64,000 nucleotides of DNA from Mycolicibacterium litorale (GCA_002007745.1 CP019882.1:248001-312000), one strand, 5' to 3'. Positions 55,756 to 64,000 are shown, counted from the stretch's first letter. The notes: generated by a model from the letters alone, not told the origin. Made by a program: numbers and translations.

Positions 55756-56214
55756 ATGAAGGTGATCACGTCCATCGACGACGCGGTGTCCGCGGTCGGT
55801 CAGGAACTCGGTGTCAGCGACTGGCTGCACATCGACCAGAAGCGCATCAACGACTTCGCCGATGCCACCGGCGACCATCAGTGGATCCACGTCGACGTCG
55901 ACCGTGCCAAGGCCGAAAGCCCTTACGGCACACCGATTGCGCACGGATTCCTGACGCTCTCGCTGATCCCGGCGCTGAGCAAGGATAACTTCCGCCTGGA
56001 GAACGCCAAGATGGCGATCAACTATGGGCTCAACAAGGTCCGGTTCGTCGCCGCCGTCCCGGTCGACAGCAGCATCCGGGTGCGCTCCGAGCTGGTCGGG
56101 GCCGACAAGGTCGACGACAACACCGTCAACCTGACCGTCAAGCACACCGTCGAGATCGACGGTGTGGACAAGCCGGCCGCAGTCGCCGAGATGATCGTCC
56201 GCGCCCTGTTCTAG
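55756..56214 (+). CDS. MaoC-like (R)-specific enoyl-CoA hydratase
   Basis: A single-hotdog hydratase of 152 residues, close to Rv0130 (HtdZ) in length and pattern. The hydratase motif FADATGDHQWIHVDVDRA at about 35-52 holds catalytic Asp and His; YGTPIAHGFLTLSL follows. It hydrates a trans-2-enoyl-CoA to the (R)-3-hydroxy form. ATG 55756 is preferred to GTG 55750. It is likely co-transcribed with the FadE5-like gene and ends before a strong hairpin. Confidence 0.88.
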   Translation: MKVITSIDDAVSAVGQELGVSDWLHIDQKRINDFADATGDHQWIHVDVDRAKAESPYGTPIAHGFLTLSLIPALSKDNFRLENAKMAINYGLNKVRFVAAVPVDSSIRVRSELVGADKVDDNTVNLTVKHTVEIDGVDKPAAVAEMIVRALF

Positions 56215-56222
56215 ATCTAGAG

Positions 56223-56280
56223 CGAGCAGACGTGAAAGCCCCCGACACGCCGTGCGTGCGGGGGCTTTCACGTCTGCTCG
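56223..56280. terminator. Bidirectional terminator hairpin, 22-bp perfect stem
   Basis: Arms at 56223-56244 and 56259-56280 are perfectly complementary over 22 bp, and the 14-nt loop contains a further 5-bp stem CACGC/GCGTG. The hairpin lies between the convergent hydratase and aldehyde dehydrogenase genes and would terminate transcription from both sides. Confidence 0.8.
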
Positions 56281-56285
56281 GCGGG

Positions 56286-57770
56286 TTACTCGGGCTTGTA
56301 GCCGAACGGCAACAGCACGCTCTTGGCCTGGGTGTAGGCCTCGATGCCTTCGGGGCCGTTCTCCCGGCCGATGCCGGAGTTCTTGTAGCCGCCGAACGGC
56401 GAACCCGGATCGAACGCGTACATGTTGACCGCGTAGGTGCCGGTGCGGATCTGCGCCGCGATCTTCATGGCCTTGTCGTTGTCGGTGGTGTACACCGACC
56501 CGGCCAGCCCGTAGGCGGAGTCGTTGGCGATCCGCACGGCGTCCGCCTCGGTGTCGTAGGGGATCACCGCCAGCACGGGCCCGAAGATCTCCTCCTGGGC
56601 GATGGTCATCGCGTTGTCGACGTCGGCGAACAGCGTCGGCTGCACGAACCAGCCGCTGTCCAGGCCTTCCGGCCGGCCGCCGCCGGTGACCAGCCGCGCG
56701 CCTTCCTCGACGCCCTTCTTGATGTAGCCCTCGACCCGCTCGCGCTGCTTCTCGCTGATCAGCGGCCCGATCATGGCGCCGGGGTTGTCCGGCAGGCCGA
56801 CCGGCATGCCGGCGACGGCCGCACCCAATTTTTCAACAACCTCGTCGTAGCGCGACCGCGGCGCCAGGATGCGGGTCTGCCCCACACAGGCCTGACCGCA
56901 GTTCATCAGCCCGGAGAACACCAGCATCGGCAGCGTCGAATCCAGGTCGGCGTCCTCGAGGATGATGGCCGCCGACTTGCCACCCAGTTCCAGGGTGCAC
57001 GGCTTGAGCTTCTCGGCGGCGATCTTGGCGATCTCCTTGCCGACCCCGCTGGACCCGGTGAAGGTGAACTTGTCGATCTCCGGGTTGGCGGTCAGCGCGC
57101 GGCCGGTCTCCGGCCCGCCGGGCACCACCGACAGCACACCTTCGGGCAGCCCGGCCTCGGCGAAGACCTCGGCCATCGCGAACAACGACAGCGGAGTCTC
57201 GGCGGCTGGCTTCACCACGATCGTGCAGCCGGCCAGCAGCGCGGGGCCGAGCTTGTTGGCGGCCAGGAAGAACGGCACGTTCCACGCCGTCACGGCGGCC
57301 ACCACACCGATCGGCTCGCGCAGCACCATCGTGGTGCCGTAGACGCCGTCACGGAAGTCGCGCCAGGTGAACTTGTCGGCCGCACCGGCGAAGTACTGGA
57401 ACGACGCCATCGCGGCGCCGTACTGCATCATGTCGACGATCGTCGGCGGCTGGCCGGTCTCGGCGGCCAGCAGGAACTTGAACTCCTCGGCCCGCTCCTC
57501 GAGGATCTTGACCGCGCGGGCCAGGATCTCCTCGCGCTCGGCGGGCGTCATGTGCGGCCACGGGCCCTCGTCGAAGGCCTTGCGGGCGGCGGCGCAGGCC
57601 GCGTCGACATCGGCCGCGGTGGCCAGCGGAACCTTGCCGACCAGTTCGCCGGTCGCCGGGGAGTGCACCTCGATGACCTCGCTTGTGGCGGGCTCTACCC
57701 ACTTACCACCGATGAACAGCTTGTCCCACTCGGTCTTGAACTTGGTGCCCGAAATTACGCCCTGTGTCAT
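56286..57770 (-). CDS. NAD(P)-dependent aldehyde dehydrogenase, Rv0223c-like
   Basis: Oxidises an aldehyde to its acid. The 494-residue protein has the coenzyme motif FTGSSGVGKEI, the general base Glu in LELGGKSA at about 263 and the catalytic Cys in MNCGQACVGQTR at about 297. FGGYKNSGIGRENG near the C-terminus is typical of class 1/2 enzymes. I chose ATG 57770; GTG 57779 is possible. A KstR-like site lies 32 bp upstream, and the order with the methyltransferase matches Rv0223c-Rv0224c. Confidence 0.92.
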   Translation of the reverse strand: MTQGVISGTKFKTEWDKLFIGGKWVEPATSEVIEVHSPATGELVGKVPLATAADVDAACAAARKAFDEGPWPHMTPAEREEILARAVKILEERAEEFKFLLAAETGQPPTIVDMMQYGAAMASFQYFAGAADKFTWRDFRDGVYGTTMVLREPIGVVAAVTAWNVPFFLAANKLGPALLAGCTIVVKPAAETPLSLFAMAEVFAEAGLPEGVLSVVPGGPETGRALTANPEIDKFTFTGSSGVGKEIAKIAAEKLKPCTLELGGKSAAIILEDADLDSTLPMLVFSGLMNCGQACVGQTRILAPRSRYDEVVEKLGAAVAGMPVGLPDNPGAMIGPLISEKQRERVEGYIKKGVEEGARLVTGGGRPEGLDSGWFVQPTLFADVDNAMTIAQEEIFGPVLAVIPYDTEADAVRIANDSAYGLAGSVYTTDNDKAMKIAAQIRTGTYAVNMYAFDPGSPFGGYKNSGIGRENGPEGIEAYTQAKSVLLPFGYKPE

Positions 57771-57801
57771 ACCCGTCACATTACCGACTGCAGACAGAAA
57801 C

Positions 57802-57815
57802 TAGAACCTGTTCAT
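57802..57815. promoter_or_regulatory. KstR-like site before aldehyde dehydrogenase
   Basis: TAGAACCTGTTCAT matches the KstR consensus TnnAACnnGTTnnA except the last fixed base (T for A). It is placed directly upstream of the minus-strand dehydrogenase start. Confidence 0.5.
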
Positions 57816-57855
57816 TTCGCCGAATTCGGCGGGCGCAGCACCAGCACCAGATTGC

Positions 57856-58590
57856 TCACCAGGAACTCCCGTATCCCCGGGCCTTGGTCAGCCACCACGC
57901 CCATCTTGGGTGGTAACGCGGGAATGCCGCAACCAGGGCACCGGTGCTCGCCGCCCAGTTCAGGCCGGCCGCGGCGGAGACGGCGAAAAGTGACGACCCG
58001 TAGTTGTTCTTCGGCGGGTGACCGTGCTTGCGGGTATAGCGGGCCGCGGCGCGGGCCCCGCCCAGATAGTGCGTCAGGCCCATTTCATGCCCACCGAACG
58101 GGCCCAGCCAGACCGTGTAGGACAGGATCGCCAGCCCGCCCGGCCGGGTGACCCGCAGCAGCTCCGAACCCAGTTGCCACGGGCGCGGCACGTGCTCGGC
58201 GACGTTGGACGACAAGCAGACGTCGACGCTGCCGTCGGCGAACGGCAGCGCCATCCCGGACGCCCGGACGAACGAGCCGGGCCCGGCCCGGCGTACCGGT
58301 TCGGCGGCATGCATCTCGGCAGGATCCGGTTCGACGCCCACGTAGTTCCAGCCGGCCCGGGTGAAGGCCGTGGCGAAATAGCCCGGGCCGCCGCCGACGT
58401 CGACGACGGTGTGACCGGCAGGCGGTTCGGAGTGGGTCGCCCGCCACAAATCGGTGACCATGCCGGCGGTGTCGGCGGCCAGTGCGCCGTAGAACCGGGC
58501 GGGGTCGCGTTGTTCGTAGCCGAACTCCGACAACAGCCGTACCGACCGGGCCAGCGTGGCCCGCCGGGCGAAGAGATCGGTGGCGGCCAT
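57856..58590 (-). CDS. SAM-dependent methyltransferase, Rv0224c-like
   Basis: A class I methyltransferase of 244 residues. The SAM motif TVVDVGGGPGYFATAF is at about 62-77, an acidic residue in VGVEPDPAE ends strand 2, and LPFADGSVDVCLSSNVAEHVPRPW is motif II. The substrate is unknown. ATG 58590 was chosen; the frame is open far upstream without conserved sequence. It is divergent from the glycosyltransferase gene across about 160 bp and precedes the aldehyde dehydrogenase. Confidence 0.86.
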   Translation of the reverse strand: MAATDLFARRATLARSVRLLSEFGYEQRDPARFYGALAADTAGMVTDLWRATHSEPPAGHTVVDVGGGPGYFATAFTRAGWNYVGVEPDPAEMHAAEPVRRAGPGSFVRASGMALPFADGSVDVCLSSNVAEHVPRPWQLGSELLRVTRPGGLAILSYTVWLGPFGGHEMGLTHYLGGARAAARYTRKHGHPPKNNYGSSLFAVSAAAGLNWAASTGALVAAFPRYHPRWAWWLTKARGYGSSW

Positions 58591-58749
58591 CGGCCTCACC
58601 CTAGTAATCGCGGCGGGTGCGCCCCGGGGGTGGTGGCTCTTCCGAAACACGGTATCGCCGGTGATATCGCGTTCCGCGCGATCATGGTGCCCACCAGAGC
58701 CCCGCCCGGCCGCACCGCAGGTCGCGGCAAGCGGACTAGGCTGAACACG

Positions 58750-59907
58750 ATGTCCACACCCATTCGCTCCGTCCTGCTGCTGTGCTGGCGGGATACCGGC
58801 CACCCGCAGGGTGGCGGCAGCGAAACCTACCTCCAGCGGATCGGCGCGCTGCTGGCGGAATCGGGCATCGACGTCACCCTGCGCACCGCCCGTTACCGGG
58901 GCGCACCCCGCCGTGAGGTCGCCGACGGCGTGGTGATCAGCCGCGGCGGCGGCCCGTACAGCGTCTACATCTGGGCCGGGCTGGCCATGGTCCTCGCCCG
59001 CATCGGGCTGGGACCGCTGCGCCGGGTCCGGCCCGACGTCGTCGTCGACATCCAGAACGGTGTCCCGTTCCTGGCCCGGCTGGCCTTCGGGCGGAAAGTG
59101 GCGGTGCTGGTGCACCACTGCCACCGCGAACAATGGCCCGTGGCGGGGCGCCTCGTCGGCCGGCTGGGCTGGCTGGTCGAATCCCGGCTCTCCCCGCGTA
59201 TGCACCGGCACAACCAGTACGTCACCGTCTCGCTGCCGTCGGCCCGCGACCTGTCCGATCTCGGTGTCGACACCGGGCGCATCGCGGTCGTGCGCAACGG
59301 ACTCGACGAGGCGCCGGCCGAGACACTGACCGCGCAGCGCTCGCCGACCCCCCGTGTGGTCGTGCTGTCGCGGTTGGTGCCGCACAAGCAGATCGAAGAC
59401 GCGCTGGAAGCCGTCGCCGCCCTGCGGTCGCAGATCGCCGATCTGCATCTGGATGTCGTCGGCGGCGGCTGGTGGCGTGAGCGGCTCGTCGAGCGGGCCC
59501 GCCTGCTCGGCATCTCCGATGCCGTCACCTTCCACGGCCATGTCGACGACACCACCAAACACGCTGTGGTGCAACGCTCCTGGGTGCACCTGCTGCCCTC
59601 GCGCAAGGAGGGCTGGGGCCTGGCGGTCATCGAAGCCGCTCAGCACGCCGTGCCGACCATCGGGTACCGCAGCTCCGGCGGGCTCACCGACTCCGTCGTC
59701 GACGGGGTCACCGGCGTGCTGGCCGACGACCACGACGAACTGGTCGGCCACCTGCAACGACTGCTCACCGACCAGGTGCTGCGCGATGAGCTCGGCGCCA
59801 AAGCGAAGGCGCGCAGCCGGGAGTTCTCCTGGCGGCAGAGCGCCGATGCCATGCGGCAGGTGCTGGAGTCAGTGCATGCCGGTACCCGCGTCAGCGGCGT
59901 GATTTAG
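58750..59907 (+). CDS. GT4-family glycosyltransferase, Rv0225-like
   Basis: A GT-B fold glycosyltransferase of 385 residues. The N-terminal acceptor domain has GHPQGGGSETYLQRIG at about 17-32; the C-terminal donor domain has VVLSRLVPHKQIEDAL at about 201 and the nucleotide-sugar motif PSRKEGWGLAVIEAAQHAVP at about 284 with its Glu-x7-Glu pair. It likely modifies an envelope glycolipid or polysaccharide. ATG 58750 is chosen by homology. A DUF5313 gene follows 14 bp later in the same operon. Confidence 0.88.
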   Translation: MSTPIRSVLLLCWRDTGHPQGGGSETYLQRIGALLAESGIDVTLRTARYRGAPRREVADGVVISRGGGPYSVYIWAGLAMVLARIGLGPLRRVRPDVVVDIQNGVPFLARLAFGRKVAVLVHHCHREQWPVAGRLVGRLGWLVESRLSPRMHRHNQYVTVSLPSARDLSDLGVDTGRIAVVRNGLDEAPAETLTAQRSPTPRVVVLSRLVPHKQIEDALEAVAALRSQIADLHLDVVGGGWWRERLVERARLLGISDAVTFHGHVDDTTKHAVVQRSWVHLLPSRKEGWGLAVIEAAQHAVPTIGYRSSGGLTDSVVDGVTGVLADDHDELVGHLQRLLTDQVLRDELGAKAKARSREFSWRQSADAMRQVLESVHAGTRVSGVI

Positions 59908-59921
59908 GAGAGCGAAAGTCG

Positions 59922-60314
59922 ATGAGCGACAACACCCGTCCCGGCCCACTGCAGTACATCGCCTACAGCTACGGCAAGGTCCTGCCGCCGGCCATGCACG
60001 ACTGGGTGCGCAAAGACCTCACCGGCAAGGGCGCTCAGCGCCGAACCTTCTTCCGCGTCGCCATCCCGGCGCTGATCATCCTGGCGCCGCTGTGGCTGAT
60101 CCCCACCACCGTCTACATGCATCTGGCGATGACCGCGCTGCTGTTCGTGCCCTGCCTGTACTTCACCCACGCGCTGGACAAGATCTACCGCGCGCATCGG
60201 CTGCGTCAGCACGGTCTGGACGACAGCCTGGTCAACGAGCGGGCCCGTGAACGCGACGCCCGCATCGCCGACGACTACCGCAAGCGCTACGGTCATCACG
60301 ACGCCGAAAGCTGA
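59922..60314 (+). CDS. DUF5313 membrane protein
   Basis: A mycobacterial protein of 130 residues with two adjacent hydrophobic helices (about 45-65 and 68-88), a charged C-terminus and the DUF5313 pattern RPGPLQYIAYSYGKVLPP. Function unknown. AGGAGAG (about 59907-59913) precedes ATG 59922. It is convergent with the diol dehydratase operon, and its stop lies in a shared hairpin. Confidence 0.8.
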   Translation: MSDNTRPGPLQYIAYSYGKVLPPAMHDWVRKDLTGKGAQRRTFFRVAIPALIILAPLWLIPTTVYMHLAMTALLFVPCLYFTHALDKIYRAHRLRQHGLDDSLVNERARERDARIADDYRKRYGHHDAES

Positions 60315-60332
60315 ACCAGCTCAACAGCTTTC
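60306..60332. terminator. Hairpin covering two convergent stops
   Basis: GAAAGCTG and CAGCTTTC form an 8-bp perfect stem with an 11-nt loop. The stop of the DUF5313 gene and the stop of the reactivase gene both fall inside it. Confidence 0.5.
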
Positions 60333-62021
60333 TGCATGCAGGTGGACCAGTCCGGAGGCGACGGCGTAGCGCGGGCCGTGCACTCCGTCGACATCGGCCC
60401 GTCCGACGGCCACCGGCACATTGCGCAGCGACTCGCCGACCGTGCGCAGCAGCTCGTCGTCGAGCGCCCCGCCGCCGGCCAGCACCAGCGCAACCGGCGG
60501 TCGGTCGAAGGCCTTCAGGCAGCGGGCGATGTTGGCGGCCACGGTCTGCTGCTTGACCGCCAGCCGCAGGCTGCGCCACTCCTCGGCGGCCAGCCGGTTG
60601 GAGAACGGGACCAGCCCGGCGCTGCCGCGGGTGCACAACCGTCCGATCGCCTCCGGCGGGGCGGGGGAGTCCAGGAACACCCGCCGGCCGTCCTCCTCAT
60701 GGGCGATGTGCGGTCCTTCCACCCGGATCGCCGGTGAGCGCTTGACCTGTTCGGCCAGCGCGCGCGGAATTCCGAGGGTGGCGGCGACGGCCGTGGTGAT
60801 GGCCTCGCCCGCCCCGGCGGCCACCACTTCCCGGTCCGGCCCGATCACGTCGATCGTCCCGCCGCCGATGTCGCAGACCAGTGAACCGGGCGGCAGATGC
60901 GGGGTGGTGTGCGCGCCGCGGGCCGCCGCCCGCGGTTCCGAGGCGATGGTCCGCGCCGGACGGTCGCACATTTCCTGCAGGGTTGCCGCGGCATCTGCCA
61001 CCTCGTCGGCGGCCAGCAGCGCCACGACGGTGCCACTGGTCTCCACCACCCCGCGGCGCAGCCAGGCGCCGTCGTCGATGACCCGCAGATTGGTGAAGTA
61101 GGCATCATCGACGGCAAGACCATGCGCTGTCGAGGGCAGGGCGGCCAGCCGAACACGCACCACGGTGCCGGGTTGTCGCACCCGCAGCAGGCTCTCGGCC
61201 TCGGCCGGCGAATACCGCCGCACGACGCCGTCGACGCGGCACTGCGCGTAGTCGTCGTCGGCGGCAGGCGGCTGCGGGTCCCCGTCGCGCAGGGTCACCG
61301 CGATCGCCGGGGAATCCGCCAGCTCCCGCGTGAACTCGGCGATCCGGTGGATGTGTTCGTGACCCACGCCGAGCGCCGCGGACAGCGCTATCGGATCGGC
61401 CAGCGCCCGGTAGGCGCGGCCTTCGGCGACCACTTCGACCGCCACCGCAGCGCCGGTGCGCAGGCCGGCGAGGTCGACCTCGTCGACCACCGGGATGCCA
61501 CCGGGAATGCGGTTGGCGATCAGCACCGCCTCGTCCCGTTCGGCGATCACCCCGGCGACCCGCCACCCGCGCTCGACGGCCTCGGTGATCCGTCGCGCCG
61601 CCACCTCGAAGTCGACGGTCGCGTCGACCGACACGATCACCGGACCGGCCACCGGGACGCCGGCCGTCTCGGCCAGGGGGACGTGCGCGCCGACCGCGGA
61701 GCCCGCGCCGGCCGGCGTGCTGGCGCTGGGGCGGCGCAGGCTGCGTACCGGACAGTGCGGCGGTGTCGGTGGTGGCAACGGCGCTGTCGCGGTGTCGACC
61801 GGGCGCAGCGCCGAGAGCACGATCTCCTCGACCGGCACACCGGCCTGGACCTCCAGCTTGTGCAACAGTGCCGCCGCACCGGCCAGCGAGTCCCGAGAAC
61901 CCTTGCGCCCCCGCGTCGGCGCCTGTCCGTGACAGATCGGCTCCGTCGAGCCGGCGGCGACCCTGGCGACGACGATCTCGGTGGTGTGGTTTCCGACGTC
62001 GATTCCGGCCACCACACTCAA
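60321..62021 (-). CDS. Diol/glycerol dehydratase reactivase, large subunit
   Basis: An ATP-dependent chaperone that swaps damaged cobalamin out of diol dehydratase (DdrA/PduG family). The 566-residue protein has an actin-like ATPase start, VVAGIDVGNHTTEIVVAR, and a second phosphate loop VCDIGGGTIDVIG at about 387. It is somewhat shorter than the roughly 610 of enterobacterial DdrA. The start is uncertain: TTG 62021 overlaps the small-subunit stop, with GTG at 62015 and 62012 as alternatives. No gene for the small reactivase subunit follows; the next gene is convergent. Confidence 0.83.
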   Translation of the reverse strand: MSVVAGIDVGNHTTEIVVARVAAGSTEPICHGQAPTRGRKGSRDSLAGAAALLHKLEVQAGVPVEEIVLSALRPVDTATAPLPPPTPPHCPVRSLRRPSASTPAGAGSAVGAHVPLAETAGVPVAGPVIVSVDATVDFEVAARRITEAVERGWRVAGVIAERDEAVLIANRIPGGIPVVDEVDLAGLRTGAAVAVEVVAEGRAYRALADPIALSAALGVGHEHIHRIAEFTRELADSPAIAVTLRDGDPQPPAADDDYAQCRVDGVVRRYSPAEAESLLRVRQPGTVVRVRLAALPSTAHGLAVDDAYFTNLRVIDDGAWLRRGVVETSGTVVALLAADEVADAAATLQEMCDRPARTIASEPRAAARGAHTTPHLPPGSLVCDIGGGTIDVIGPDREVVAAGAGEAITTAVAATLGIPRALAEQVKRSPAIRVEGPHIAHEEDGRRVFLDSPAPPEAIGRLCTRGSAGLVPFSNRLAAEEWRSLRLAVKQQTVAANIARCLKAFDRPPVALVLAGGGALDDELLRTVGESLRNVPVAVGRADVDGVHGPRYAVASGLVHLHAESC

Positions 62022-62353
62022 CGCAGCAGACCCCGCCGCTGGTAGACGGTCGCAGCGTGGCGCACCAGTTCCGCGCAGCGGGTGGCGCCGCGCGACTCCA
62101 GGGCCGCCCCGAGGGCTTCGAGTTCCGGTGCCGTCGAGCGGTGCGGGCGCAGTGCCTCGTAGAGGCTCATCACCTCGTCGTCGCCCATGGTCGCCAATTC
62201 GGCTGCGCGCAGGAAGTTCTCGGCCAGTTGCGGGTTGCCGCCCGCAGCGGCGACATCCGCCTGATGAGCCAGTGCGGCCGGATCCATCCGCAGATCCGCC
62301 AACGTGAGCTTGCCGTCGACCGCCGCGGCGACGGTGAAACGCTCTTCGGTCAT
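62018..62353 (-). CDS. Diol dehydratase small (gamma) subunit
   Basis: A 111-residue subunit of the PduE/DhaB3 type. Visible are LTLADLRMDPAALAHQADVAAAGGNPQLAENFLRAAEL and YEALRPHRST, both matching the conserved core. It lacks the long N-terminal extension of enterobacterial PduE, which in Salmonella-type enzymes relates to microcompartments. ATG 62353 overlaps the preceding stop as ATGA, and its own stop overlaps the reactivase start. It works only as part of the B12 dehydratase complex. Confidence 0.85.
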   Translation of the reverse strand: MTEERFTVAAAVDGKLTLADLRMDPAALAHQADVAAAGGNPQLAENFLRAAELATMGDDEVMSLYEALRPHRSTAPELEALGAALESRGATRCAELVRHAATVYQRRGLLR

Positions 62354-63999
62354 GCCCGCCTCGCTTCGACGGTGACCGGCGCCTCGCCGGGTTCGCAGGC
62401 TTCTCGCTCCAGTGCCACGAGCGCCACCGCCCGGGCGTGATACCGCGCCGAGATCGACTCGTCGGTGCCACCGGTGAAGATCGGCACCGGTGCCATCCCC
62501 TTGGCGTGGCGGGCGGCGTTCTTGCCGAGCTCGCGGTACATGTCGGCATTCAGCAGTGGGGCGACGCTGAACAGTTCCAGGTTCGCCAGCGGCGCCAGGT
62601 CTCGCCGGTGTATCAGAGCAGTCCCCTTGCCTTGCAGGCCGATTCCGATGCCCGACCCGGACAGCTTCGCCGCGGTCAGCCCGATCAGCCCGACGTCGAT
62701 GGTGGAGCGGACCCGGACCAGCCGCGCCACGCATCCCTCTTCCTCCAGCCCGGCTTCGATCTGCCGCAGCACCTCGCCCACGGTGAGCCCGCACAGCGTC
62801 AACCACACACTGCGGCCCAGCGCCGGCGACAAGCCGATGCACACCTCGCGGGGATCGCTGCCCTGCCTGGCGGCCTCCACCGGGGTGAAGGTGATGTGCC
62901 CGTGATGGTCGGCCTGATCGGCGGTCAACTCGGCGGTGGTCCGGGCCTGCCGGATGTCGTCGATCTCCGCCCGCCGCGGCCCGGACAGCGCGTAACCCGT
63001 TCCAGGCCCGGCATAGTCGTTGGGGTCGGTCAGCTTGGACAGCACGTTGAAGTCCTGGTCGAAGATGGCCGAGGTCTGCAGCTGATCACCGCGCAGCCGC
63101 TCGGCGGTCAGCCGCATGATCGACTCCGCCTCGGCGTCGAATCCGGTGCGGTGCAAGGCGGCGACGACGTCGAAGACGGTCAGCTGGCGGGCCTCGATGG
63201 CGGCGGCGGCCTCGGCGACCATCTTGGGATGGCCGGCGGGCAGGTCGCGGGAACCGTTGGCCACCACCACCTCGTCGACGCGGGCGTCGTCGTAGTCGGC
63301 CAGGCCGAGATCGCGGTAGACGGCCTGCACCGCGGTGGCGGCGCGCCGGCGCACCCGGGCCAGGTGCTCGGCCGACACGGTGCGCAGCCCCCCGTCGGCG
63401 CCCCAGTCCCGCTGCAACACCAGGAAGTCGTCCATATCGTCGGAGTTGAAGTTTGACAGCGCAAAAGCGTTGTCGTAGCGAGGGATCGAGCCGAAACCCG
63501 AAAAGATGAAGTCGGCACCGGCGAGCAGGACGGGCAGGGTGTGCGCGCTGCGGCGGATGTCGGATTCGGAGATCAGGTTGTCGTTGCCGGCGCAGGACTC
63601 CAGGTCTCGCAGCATCACCATCAGGTTCTCGGCCAGCAACTCCTTCATGCCCTCCGGGACCGAGGCCACCACACCGACACCGTCGATCCCACCGTTCTGC
63701 ACACCTTGTGAGCCGAGCGCGCGGGCCAGGGACACGCACCGCGACTCCAGGTAGAGGATCGAACACTTCTCCGCCGCGCCCATCAGCACCTCGGCCCCGC
63801 CGCCGCTGGTCACCCGCATCTTCAGCCCGCGAGAGGCGTAGGCGGAGGTGAGGATGGCCTTGGAGAACGGTGTGTCGTCACCGTCGACGAACACCTGCTC
63901 GGTGCCGTAGATCGAGATCGTCTCGGCGTAGCTGGTCAGTCCGCGTAAGCCCAGCCGGAGTTCCAGGGCCTCCTCGATGGAGCACTGGGCCAGCGCACC
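62350..63999 (-). CDS. Fused large-medium subunit of B12 diol/glycerol dehydratase (5' end outside window)
   Basis: Coenzyme-B12-dependent dehydration of 1,2-propanediol or glycerol to an aldehyde. The frame is open to the right edge, so the N-terminal part is missing. The large-subunit region has SYAETISIYGTEQVFVDGDDTPFSK, SRGLKMRVTSGGGAE, GSIPRYDNAF and NDYAGPGTGY, as in PduC. From about 350 residues before the end it switches, without a stop, to a medium-subunit region with REVCIGLSPALG, SGSGIGIGLQGKGTALIH and LNADMYRELGKNAARHAKG, as in PduD. In enterobacteria these are separate genes. Confidence 0.87.
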   Translation of the reverse strand, partial: GALAQCSIEEALELRLGLRGLTSYAETISIYGTEQVFVDGDDTPFSKAILTSAYASRGLKMRVTSGGGAEVLMGAAEKCSILYLESRCVSLARALGSQGVQNGGIDGVGVVASVPEGMKELLAENLMVMLRDLESCAGNDNLISESDIRRSAHTLPVLLAGADFIFSGFGSIPRYDNAFALSNFNSDDMDDFLVLQRDWGADGGLRTVSAEHLARVRRRAATAVQAVYRDLGLADYDDARVDEVVVANGSRDLPAGHPKMVAEAAAAIEARQLTVFDVVAALHRTGFDAEAESIMRLTAERLRGDQLQTSAIFDQDFNVLSKLTDPNDYAGPGTGYALSGPRRAEIDDIRQARTTAELTADQADHHGHITFTPVEAARQGSDPREVCIGLSPALGRSVWLTLCGLTVGEVLRQIEAGLEEEGCVARLVRVRSTIDVGLIGLTAAKLSGSGIGIGLQGKGTALIHRRDLAPLANLELFSVAPLLNADMYRELGKNAARHAKGMAPVPIFTGGTDESISARYHARAVALVALEREACEPGEAPVTVEARRA

Positions 64000-64000
64000 G

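Noticed and set aside
56232..58151. Long plus-strand open frame across the aldehyde dehydrogenase and methyltransferase genes
   Set aside because: It spans two well-supported minus-strand genes and a terminator hairpin, and has no domain signature.
1..64000. CRISPR arrays, tRNA or rRNA genes, insertion sequences, prophage
   Set aside because: No regularly spaced repeats, cloverleaf sequences, transposase or phage proteins were seen; the only repeats are the short ones listed.

Overview
The window is chromosomal DNA of a mycobacterium, most likely a fast-growing Mycolicibacterium-type species. It has high GC, very short intergenic gaps, many ATGA or GTGA gene overlaps, and mycobacterial hallmark genes (mmpL3, mmpL11, zmp1, an L,D-transpeptidase, WS/DGAT, PE-PPE, many fadE/fadD). 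Gene order follows the M. tuberculosis stretch Rv0191-Rv0225, as I remember it, with insertions and rearrangements. All Rv names here are recognition from memory, not search results.

Layout. 1-5.8 kb: MFS exporter (cut by the left edge), L,D-transpeptidase, membrane-anchored esterase, and a frameshifted MFS gene divergent from an ArsR regulator. 5.3-10 kb: nitroreductase and zmp1 (minus), omamA/omamB (plus), a CoA-binding protein and an Rv0201c-like protein (minus). 10-23.8 kb: the envelope lipid and heme locus, with mmpL11 (frameshifted as given), two secreted hemophore-type proteins, a PrrA/PrrB-like two-component pair, Rv0204c/Rv0205-like membrane proteins, mmpL3, a NYN protein and trmB. 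23.8-29.3 kb: two dynamin-like GTPase-fold proteins, GTP-dependent PEP carboxykinase with a possible 20-codon leader ORF, and a DUF4436 membrane protein.

29.3-50.9 kb is a dense lipid and sterol-type catabolic region: fadD4, a GntR regulator, fadE3, an Rv0216-like hydratase, lipW with two coupled acyl-CoA dehydrogenases, a Baeyer-Villiger monooxygenase with an alcohol dehydrogenase, lipC, a WS/DGAT, a lipO-fadD12-acyltransferase operon, echA1 (frameshifted as given), and a thioesterase with two more acyl-CoA dehydrogenases. A perfect match to the KstR consensus sits between the fadD12 operon and echA1, and a near match lies before an aldehyde dehydrogenase at 57.8 kb, which suggests control by the cholesterol-catabolism repressor. 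50.9-60.3 kb: PE-PPE protein, DHFR-like reductase, TetR regulator with a 45-codon gene, FadE5-like dehydrogenase, MaoC hydratase, aldehyde dehydrogenase, methyltransferase, glycosyltransferase and a DUF5313 protein. 60.3-64 kb: a B12-dependent diol/glycerol dehydratase operon (fused large and medium subunits cut by the right edge, small subunit, reactivase).

Most unusual points: a roughly 36-bp repeat unit inserted in frame, in opposite orientations, in a GntR gene (one copy) and an acyl-CoA dehydrogenase gene (two tandem copies); a 32-bp tandem repeat that inserts two identical 11-codon mini-ORFs between two genes while keeping a chain of stop/start overlaps; and three genes each broken by loss of one G or C in a short homopolymer, which looks more like consensus sequence error than biology. 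No tRNA, rRNA, CRISPR array, transposase or prophage gene was seen, and no gap without a gene exceeds 300 bp.
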